Below are positions 56,386-64,000 of a stretch of 64,000 bases of DNA, in pieces. The stretch spans positions 98,550,211 to 98,614,210 of the forward strand of contig JAKCOZ010000001.1 in assembly GCA_022605955.1 (NCBI GenBank). Reading direction: 5' to 3'. Made by a program: the position numbers and the translations under genes. The DNA comes from Rallus limicola. Taxonomy: Eukaryota > Chordata > Aves > Gruiformes > Rallidae. The notes below the pieces were generated by a model. That model was not told where the DNA came from. It worked only from the letters and a program-made list of their open reading frames with translations, and made no database searches. Position 1 is the first letter of the stretch; every line of letters starts with the position of its first letter.

Positions 56386-56430
56386 CTGAGGAAGTTAAAG
56401 GCATCCTTGTAGTAAGGCTTTCAGCAGCTT
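56386..56430 (-). CDS. TMPRSS15: TMPRSS15 linker microexon 3 (nearest SEA)
   Basis: A 45-nt phase 1-1 exon with acceptor TTTCTTCCAG and donor CTCAG|GTCAGT. It encodes A-A-E-S-L-T-T-R-M-P-L-T-S-S after a split Glu codon that completes the Val-Thr end of the SEA domain. It has good splice sites and the same L-T-T/P/S-T pattern as the other two linker exons. Confidence 0.75.
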
Positions 56431-58010
56431 CTGGAAGAAAGCAAGTTCATTATAAACTCCTTATACAGCACAGTATCTAGTTTTATGCAACTCAAAGAAA
56501 GGTTAAAAAACATAAATAATTTCTGACTATTTCTCTTTGAATCACTAGCAGTGTCAGGCTTCCCTGCTTTTGAACATCTCACTCTGTTCCCAGCCTTTTC
56601 TGAAGCTCTATAATAATCTTTCTAAGGAAGAACAGTCTATATTGATCTCTCTTAATTCTCAACCTTTATTCTTTGTCTTCAATATGAAACTTCTGTCTTG
56701 ACACTTTTTATACTATGGGGATTTTCAAAGCACCTGCATCTTATAGAACAGTATTGAGATCAGACAAATGAGTTCAAATTAACTTGGGATAATTTGCAAG
56801 AAAGCAAGTTGCTTTTAATCACTGTGAAAACTGTGATTTCAAACAAGTCCCACCTGTTTGTAGTTCCCCTCCTCACATAAATAGGAATAACACTTCTCTT
56901 GTGGGACATGCTGAGATATAGGTTGTAAAAGTGCCATATATGATTATTAGTTAGTTACAGTTGTTACTTTATTGAACCACTCCTGATAGAATGGACAGAG
57001 GATATCTCATGTGAAAAGAGGTATTTTAATGATGATTTTCAAAGCTCATCAATAGGTAGACATACAATCTTTTAGAAAGTTCCTCATAATTTTCTTTGGT
57101 GGCATTTTTGAAGTATAACAAGCAATTGCTTTCTTTAGTGATGTGCAGTTGTTTAGAACAACTTCTTATATGTTGTGCAAGTAGGAAAGAGATGTAAACA
57201 TGTCAAGACTCTGAATTTAGGCCTCTAATATCTGAAGTACTTAGCAATAGATGCATATTTTAAAACAGAGGAAGAGATATTGCACACCAGATGCCCCACT
57301 CCTCTTAAAACAATCGGTTGCTACTTAATATTATCTCCAGCAGGTCTTCAAATGTCAGCTAATTAACTTGCTCTTCAAAGGCTTCCTATTACTTTTTATC
57401 CTCATTCTCTGTGTAGGTCTGTTTTAAAGCTTACTGAGGTAATAAAGATTCCTATTGATCGTGTTGGGCTTCTCTTTAGGCGTTGATAATTTTTCTTGTA
57501 CTTACATAAAATCACTGTGTTTGTATATTTGCAGAATTTAAAACTATCTAGTCTTTAAAGTCACATTCCTTTCTTTTCCCTTTTACACTTTATACAAGCT
57601 TGCAGATGAATATGATCAGTTCCTTGGGTGTACTTCTCCAGAAGCTGCACTCTTCATTCAGTTTGTTGTTCTTACTGACATCTTTTCAATAAATGAGACT
57701 TCACTCACTAAGAGGCTGAGCCCTTGCCCTTATTCTTTAGCAAAACAAAATGATAATTGCATTTACTTATGAAACACCACAGTTGGGGCTTAATTGCTTT
57801 AATTTGAGGGATAACAAAATTACAAATGTTATGCTGTGTGAAAAAGATTAAACTGAATATTTTTGGGGAATTCATTCCTTTGTCCTTTACTTCCTCCTTA
57901 GTTAGCACTCATGAGTAAAAATCCCTTTGCTGTTTGTAAACAAAGTTTTAATTCAGGTTACCTGTAGTTCTCAAGGATTTATATAGGGAAAAAATGTTTA
58001 CTAGCATTAC
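56431..58010 (-). other. TMPRSS15: TMPRSS15 intron
   Basis: GT-AG intron of about 1.6 kb. Nothing recognised in it. Confidence 0.7.
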
Positions 58011-58153
58011 CTGTGACTTGTATGCTGTTGATATCAATTTTCAAAGTCTCGGTAAGATCAGTTTTATTTGCGTTGATACCCAAAACCAGTTCATTCTTTA
58101 CTTTCTCAACTGTTACCAGCTGGCTAAAATAAAGGTGGAAGATCGCAACAACA
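58011..58153 (-). CDS. TMPRSS15: TMPRSS15 SEA exon 3
   Basis: A 143-nt exon with acceptor TTGCTAG and donor CACAG|GTAATG. It reads V-V-A-I-F-H-L-Y-F-S-Q-L-V, then V-K-N-E-L-V-L-G-I-N-A-N-K-T and L-K-I-D-I-N-S-I-Q-V-T. This aligns with the second half of the mammalian SEA domain (V-V-F-D-L-F-F-A-Q-W and G-L-E-A-N-K-S). N-K-T is a sequon shared with mammals (N-K-S). Confidence 0.93.
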
Positions 58154-59975
58154 CTAGCAATACAAAACAGAGATGATGATTAGTTATGCAAGATAATGAA
58201 ATAAATCTGATATATGACTTATCATCTAGAAAATATTTCATTCCAACACAGGTTCCATTTGCAAAGCCAGAGTATCTTTAACTTTTGGCTGGCAAGGATG
58301 ACACATGAAGAAACACCAGTTATCAGGTAGGTTTGAACCTTGGGAAAACAAGTGGTTTTTTTTCTTTATCTACTCTTATTTTCACTGTGTGAAATAAACC
58401 CCACAAGAGTCCTATCAATTCCTACAACAGACCTGAATTTGAATAAAGGAAAAGTAGGTTTATTGTTATTCAACAAGTAGACTAGTTTAAGCCATAATTA
58501 AGTGATGGTGAACCTTGAAGGATTATGAAATTTATATATTCATTACAAAAATATGATATGGATCAGTTGCTTCTATTAGGTAGTGTCAAGTGTCAAGTAT
58601 GATGCTAAATTTTTTCTCCATTTACTTAAATTTAGGTGCAAACTTTTTTATTCTTAGGCATTTATACTACCGAATTGCAACTGACTCAGCAGTGCTTTTG
58701 ATAAGGGGTGATTAATTCTGCTATTTTGCTGAGCATAGTTTGCAGTTTGCAATATATGGAAAAATTCTCCTCTTTAATTTCTTACCTATTTCTGATAACC
58801 TCTAGGCCATGCTGAGCAAACAAAAGCTATTATCGCTACCCTTGTGACTCAGCAGAGTTTCAAGGATGAAATAACAAGGAGATTGCCCAAAGGGGTAAAC
58901 ACTTTTTAAATGAAAAGAATCAACTAGAAAATAATTTCAGAGACAAAGTAATATTCTGGGTATTATTTCAAAGCAGAAACGAAGTCAGAACATTACTAAT
59001 GTACTGCAAGCTAGATCCAATATGCACTGACATTGAGTTTTCTGCCATTCCTGTAGTATTTGTGCAAAGATACAGGGGTGAAATTGGTTTTACTAAATAT
59101 TTAGCTTTCCAGTGCAGGTATCTAGATTCCCATTGTAGTTGATGAAAAGAAAAAAGTTGTTCTTTGGTATAACTGATCTCCTCCTAAAAAAAGGCATCTA
59201 AATATACCAAATGAGAAAACTTTAAAACCCTGTCACTTAAAAAGGGTCTTGAGCAATTAGGTCAAAGATGTCTCCATCTTTGATACCTAAATTTGGATGA
59301 GAATGATCCCATTCTGTGTGCTGAAACCAAATTGTGTTGATTTGATCTAGCTTCACAAGGACAAAACATTGGAAGTGACCTACTCTGACCACTGTGTAGT
59401 CAATTGCCTTGATGTTATAAAATCCTTTATAAAGTGGTCATACTCCACCTTTCTAGCTAATTAGGCTTATGCCCTCACTATTCCAATCAAAAGATTGCTC
59501 TAATTCATAACTGTTTCCTATTTTCAACATACATGTATTCACAGTTGGTTAATATCCATTTCTCTTCTGAAAGCAGACTTATTCAATTGAACTGTCTCCT
59601 CTGAATATTTAGCCACTTTATGTGTTTACAGAAAACACTGTGATACCAGAACAGATGCTATCATAGAACCACAGAATTGCATCATCAGTTGCCATATAAA
59701 ATGTACTTTAATTTTGTGGTCTCACCTGTAAGACAATTAATTATGTAATTCCTTTCCCAAGGTCTTCCATTTCTTCTAGAGTGTCTATCTTTTGCTCTCT
59801 GTTTTGTTCTATCTATCACACTGTCCCATCAGACCTTTCCTTATTTAAAACTTAGGTTACTAATGATAATGTGAGATCTGTCTGCCCTGTCTAAGCAGCT
59901 TTCCACAAGTAAGTTCAGAACAAACTGATAACCTTTCCTTTCTAGCTAGTTTCCTACCTACTACGCTGTCCTTAC
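58154..59975 (-). other. TMPRSS15: TMPRSS15 intron
   Basis: GT-AG intron of about 1.8 kb. Nothing recognised in it. Confidence 0.65.
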
Positions 59976-60070
59976 CTTTTCCCATTTTTCTTTCTAAATT
60001 GACAGTCCCAGGAACTATAGTATTTTTCTTCTAATCCTAAAAGATGTTGGAGGAAAGATATGTCTTGAAG
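59976..60070 (-). CDS. TMPRSS15: TMPRSS15 SEA exon 2 (5' boundary uncertain)
   Basis: The donor AAAAG|GTAAGG is strong and gives the phase needed by the next exon. The sequence reads L-Q-D-I-S-F-L-Q-H-L-L-G-L-E-E-K-Y, then C-Q-F-R-K-K-N-G-K. It aligns loosely with mammalian N-L-K-N-E-Y and L-Q-F-E-N-G-S. The upstream exon ends in phase 0, so the acceptor must too. GAAG before 60070 fits the mammalian length but has a poor pyrimidine tract. A CAG before 60097 also keeps frame and would add nine residues. This is the least certain exon. Confidence 0.7.
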
Positions 60071-61428
60071 CTTCATATAACATCTAGAGGGCCTTATCTG
60101 GTCTCCAAAGTTGTATGTATTCATCTTTTCACAGTCCACAAAAGAACTTTCTAAATTAATAGCATCATTGTCTCTTGCCCATATTTTAAGTAACTTTGTA
60201 TTATGCAATTACCCAGTCTCTGACTTCTTGATTCTTTCACTGCCATCTTCAGATTTTCTGTAGAAAAAAACACAATAAAACAAAACACAACACAAAAGCA
60301 TATGATTCCTCTTGAGTTTATAATGTTATGGACAGGATGGAAGCTTGTTTTGAAACTGTTTAAGAATGAAGACAGTATTACATGTGTTTTGCTGAATCAG
60401 GACCTTATTAAGAACAGTGCAGATGCACAACAGACCTTACTACATATACTGGACTCTTTTGCCTGCTGGCCTTCAATTGGACAAACAACATAACAGGATA
60501 TTGAAAAAATGAGGTCATACTAGCTTTAATAAATGAAGCAGGTGTTACAGAACCTATTTTATGGACTCTTTAGAACACACAGGGTGCAGATTTATTTACC
60601 TGCTATCAAATGACAGCCTCATTTGCTAACACTCTAAGGAATATGAGTTAAGTCTATCCCTGTCCATGACAGGGACATATGAGTATTCCTGTTCATCTCA
60701 TCTTATGCCAGCAGATCTCTAAACTGAACTTTCTTCTAAATAGCAAGGGGCAGCAATCCTACAAAAATAGGACAACTAATAAACATTGGGAAAATATATT
60801 TCAGCAACTGTTTGAAACAGAGAAGTAAGGCTCAGCCTTACTGGTTTGGTCAAAGTATGGGCATAAAAGAGCCCAAGAGAGATGTTTCCCCAAGAAACAC
60901 TTTGGCGTCAAGCTTCCCACAGCAGCACTTGGAAGACATAAGACATGAAAGAAATAATATAGGATGTTCCCAATGATATCTTGAAAATCAAGCACTCCAA
61001 AGAAATAGCTGATTAAGGATTTTTGACATTTCTTTGCAAAGTTTAATTAAACTGTACCTACTTGAACTGAGAAATTTCACATCTCCCAAATTTATTTTTT
61101 AGATCACTTGCTTGAAAGACTTTTTGTATCTATATGGAAAAGAGAAATTGAACAAATACTGTAATTAAAAATACACCCAGTTGCACACTGAATTCATGGC
61201 ATTAATACTAAATAATTGTTCCTTCACAATTCTAGACTACAGAGCAAACTTTTTCTTTGTTGCTTCATCAAATTTCAAAATTAGGAAGATATTGAGTTCT
61301 GACCAGACTTAGGACCTGAAATAACTCATTTTGGTGAGAGGAAAAAAAGCCACCAACTAACTTAAAATTAGAAAATTAATGTCCCTACTGCATACTCTTG
61401 GAATTAACCTGAACCAGTAAGTTCTTAC
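60071..61428 (-). other. TMPRSS15: TMPRSS15 intron
   Basis: Intron of about 1.4 kb. Nothing recognised. Its 3' end moves to 60098 if the alternative acceptor of SEA exon 2 is used. Confidence 0.65.
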
Positions 61429-61559
61429 CAATTCTTCAACATCAAAGGCAAGGACTTTGAAATTAGCTGATGATCTGTTTTGCAAAAAAGGAGTGAACGA
61501 TGTCCCAGACAGTATTTTAAATGTTCCCATGTAGCTATGAGTATTCCCATCTGCTTCAG
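61429..61559 (-). CDS. TMPRSS15: TMPRSS15 SEA exon 1 (first exon visible)
   Basis: A 131-nt exon with acceptor TTATTTAG and donor AATTG|GTAAGA. After two bases of a split codon it reads E-A-D-G-N-T-H-S-Y-M-G-T-F-K-I-L-S-G-T and then A-N-F-K-V-L-A-F-D-V-E-E-L. It matches mammalian A-T-F-K-I-T-S-G-V and D-F-K-V-L-A-F-D-L, the start of the SEA domain just outside the membrane. The transmembrane exon, which must end in phase 1, was not found downstream of 61559. Confidence 0.93.
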
Positions 61560-62699
61560 CTAAATAATTAAAAATAAAATTAAATGGTTTGAATTAGACA
61601 GAAATAAATGAAGAACGTTACATTAGATTTTATTCCACACACATCTTCAGTACAATCTATTTCAGCTTACTGATTTGCTTTGTAGTCAGAGGTGTTTTGC
61701 CTAGTGCTGATTTAAAAAAAGTAATACACATTTTTCAAAGTTTATAACAGGTACAACTGTAAACATAGTTTTATGAATACATGGGAAGAATGATAGCAAA
61801 TTATTAATTTTTTGCATGTTCTGGATTAAAAATATTAAGAATTACTACTCCATACTTTCTGTATTAAATGCTGAACACTTTTTGTATAAATACACACTGG
61901 TTTTGACCTGACCTTTCTTATCAACATAGCATGAAGTGCTGGGAGGATTAATAAGGAAACTGGATAACTGGTCTTTACTGCAAATTTAATCTTCATTTTT
62001 AACGGTACAGCACATGAAATATGCATGAAGCAATTCATTATACATTAAAAATATTTCCTCACTGTGTAACATACTGGAAATTTTCAGATAAGACCTGAAT
62101 TAATGTGGCTGATTGATAGAAAATACCTTTTGCTTAACAGTTACTGCACTAATGGTATTTTTAGATTGTGTTTGAAGACACTAAAATTTAAAAAAAAAAA
62201 CCACAAAAGTGGGTAGCTGATAAATAATATAATAAACAGCTTTTGAAGGAAAACTTAGCCTAGTGGCACTTATTTGCTATATCAACCAGCAACAGTAGAA
62301 CACTTTTGCTTCTTGAAAGTCTTTTATCTTTATAAAAATTGCAAATCTATTTTAACAAATGTTTCTAAATAGTAAAGGCCTTTCTATGGTTATATATGTC
62401 AGTAGGGAAAACTGATTTTAAAATTTGTAATGAAAAGCAATAGCAACTAAAGGAATAAATGACTATTCTGGACAAACAAATTTTTTTAAAAGTATGCCTT
62501 AGAGCTGGATTAGTCTGCATGCGCTTCAGTATGAAATAGTATGAACTTTTAATTAATGAAGGCACAAAAACTTCAATGAAGTTTCTTGAATTTTTTTTTC
62601 CTAGCTGGTTTCCTTCACCCCATCTCAAAAATGTCTTTTTGCTATTAGCTGTAAGGGCTCCATAGACCTAAATGTATTACCTTCCAACAAAAAATCTAG

Positions 62700-62945
62700 A
62701 TCACAGAAGGGCTGAGATTGCAAGAGAGCTCTGGAGGTTATTTGGCCCAACCCCTCTAATCAAGGAGGGCCACCTACATCCAGTTGGCCAGGGTTATCTC
62801 CAGATAGCTTTTGAATATCTCCAAGGATGGAGACTCCACAATCTTAGTCCTTCACTGGACTCCCTCCAGTAACTCCATATGTCTCATGTAGTGGGGAGCC
62901 CAGAACTGGACACGGTACTCCGGGTGTGGCCTTAACAGGGCACAG
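62700..62945 (-). mobile_element. CR1 LINE 3' fragment
   Basis: The plus strand reads 'atcacagaagggctgagatt', 'gaggttatttggcccaaccc' and 'atctccaaggatggagactc', with 'cagaactggacacggtactc' further on. This is the 3' region of a CR1 in the minus orientation. It is moderately decayed, and the octamer end is largely lost. Confidence 0.9.
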
Positions 62946-63180
62946 TTAACATAAATCCACAAGATACACTAAAATTAAGAAAATCATCTTAGGTCCATTT
63001 TTTAATTTAGCTTACTTTGAGTATCAAAAGCTTGATTCTATCACAGTCTGAGCATTATCTAAATATTAAGAATGACTTTACATAGGACATATGCAGGATG
63101 TCTCTTGCACCAATGTATTATTCTCATAAATAAATGGGCCTGTACGAACTGCATTTAGGCCTGTGTAAACTGAATCACAT

Positions 63181-63928
63181 TCAACAATGCAAAGTACAAG
63201 GCTTTGCCCGTGGGTCAGCACAATCCCAAGCACACCTACAGGCTGCATGGTGAATGGATTGAGAGCAGCCCTGAGGAGAAGGACTGGGGTTGTTTATTTA
63301 TTGACTTAAAATTCAACAAGAGCCAGCATTATGAGCTTGTAGCCCAGAAAGCCAAACTTTATCTGGGCAGTGTCAAAAGAATTGTCACTGAGAGGTCAAA
63401 GGATGTGATTTTGCCCCTTCACTCTGGTAAAACCCCACCTGGATTACTGCATCCAGCTCTTGGGTGCCAAATGTAAGAATGACATGGAACTATTGGAGTG
63501 AGTCTTGAGGAGGGCTACAAGGATGATCAGAGAGCTGGAGTACTTCTATGAATATCTGGGCTTGTTCAGCCTGGAGAAGAGAAGGCTCCAGAGAAAACTT
63601 ATTGCAACTTAAAGGGAACATAAAGGAAAAATGGAGAAGGACTCCTTATCAGGGAGTGTAGTGATAGGACAAGGGGTAATGGGTTTTAACTCAAAGAGGG
63701 TAGATTTAGATTAGAGATTAGGGAAAAACTCTTCCATGTGAGAGTGGCAAAGCACTGGAACAGGTTGCCCAGCAAAGCGTGAGTTGTTTTGTCCCTGGCT
63801 GTGTTCAAGGCTGGGTTGGATGTGGCTTTGGGCAACCTGGTCTAGTGAGGGGCGTCTCTGCCCATGGCAGGGGGTGTTGGATCCTTGAGGTCCCCTCCAA
63901 CCCAAACCATTCTGTGATTCTATGATTT
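63181..63928 (+). mobile_element. CR1 LINE 3' end with terminal octamer repeats
   Basis: Plus orientation. It begins in the end of ORF2 ('gattgagagcagccctgagg', 'aaaccccacctggattactg') and continues with 'ctacaaggatgatcagagag', 'ttcagcctggagaagagaag' and 'gtcccctccaacccaaacca'. It finishes with attctgtgattctatgattt, the ATTCTRTG end. It is the best-preserved CR1 3' end in the window, 5'-truncated and not coding. Confidence 0.95.
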
Positions 63929-64000
63929 TATAAAGTGTTTTTTTAAATATAAAAATGAAAGAATTCCAAGAGATGTAGAATACCTAAAGTTCCTTACAGA

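Larger units (their letters stand above)
61560..64000 (-). other. TMPRSS15: TMPRSS15 intron (5' part of visible gene), with two CR1 fragments
   Basis: I searched for the membrane-anchor exon and saw no hydrophobic segment with a suitable phase-1 donor. The stretch holds two CR1 fragments in opposite orientation (62700-62945 and 63181-63928). The open frames at 62672-62872, 63204-63476 and 63711-63905 lie over these repeats. Confidence 0.6.

Overview
The window looks like a piece of a bird nuclear genome. It is AT-rich with kilobase-scale introns. It carries several CR1 LINE fragments of the avian type, with ATTCTRTG-like 3' ends and reverse-transcriptase remnants. It has no prokaryotic operon structure, CRISPR array, tRNA or rRNA that I could recognise. 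I cannot name the species from sequence alone.

Nearly everything codable belongs to one gene on the minus strand: TMPRSS15 (enteropeptidase, enterokinase), the intestinal membrane protease that activates trypsinogen. I could chain 26 coding exons from 61559 down to the stop codon at 8757. Together they give 3008 nt of coding sequence, about 1001 residues. Every junction keeps the reading frame. All splice sites are GT-AG except one GC-AG intron. The domain order is that of vertebrate enteropeptidase: SEA (61.6-58.0 kb), Ser/Thr linker (56.4-53.6 kb), LDLRA1 (51.6 kb), CUB1 (46.1-42.2 kb), MAM (41.4-36.8 kb), CUB2 (31.8-29.7 kb), LDLRA2 (26.8 kb), SRCR (24.0-14.6 kb), then the S1 trypsin-like domain (14.2-8.76 kb). 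His57, Asp102, Ser195 and Asp189 are all present, so the gene looks functional. The 5' exon(s) with the cytoplasmic tail and transmembrane anchor were not found and probably lie beyond 64000.

At the left end, on the plus strand, is the last coding exon of CHODL (chondrolectin), 3738-3822, followed by its 3' UTR. CHODL and TMPRSS15 therefore converge tail to tail, with stop codons about 4.9 kb apart. From memory they are also neighbours on human chromosome 21.

The rest is intron, intergenic DNA and repeats: at least eight CR1 fragments, low-complexity A/C- or T/G-rich runs, short microsatellites and a small CpG-richer patch near 8.1-8.35 kb. I found no new gene system. The points most worth a second look are inside TMPRSS15: a linker built from three small phase-1 exons, loss of one half of the Cys136-Cys201 disulfide, an N-glycosylation sequon touching the zymogen cleavage site, a modified acidic-substrate exosite, and a GC-AG intron.
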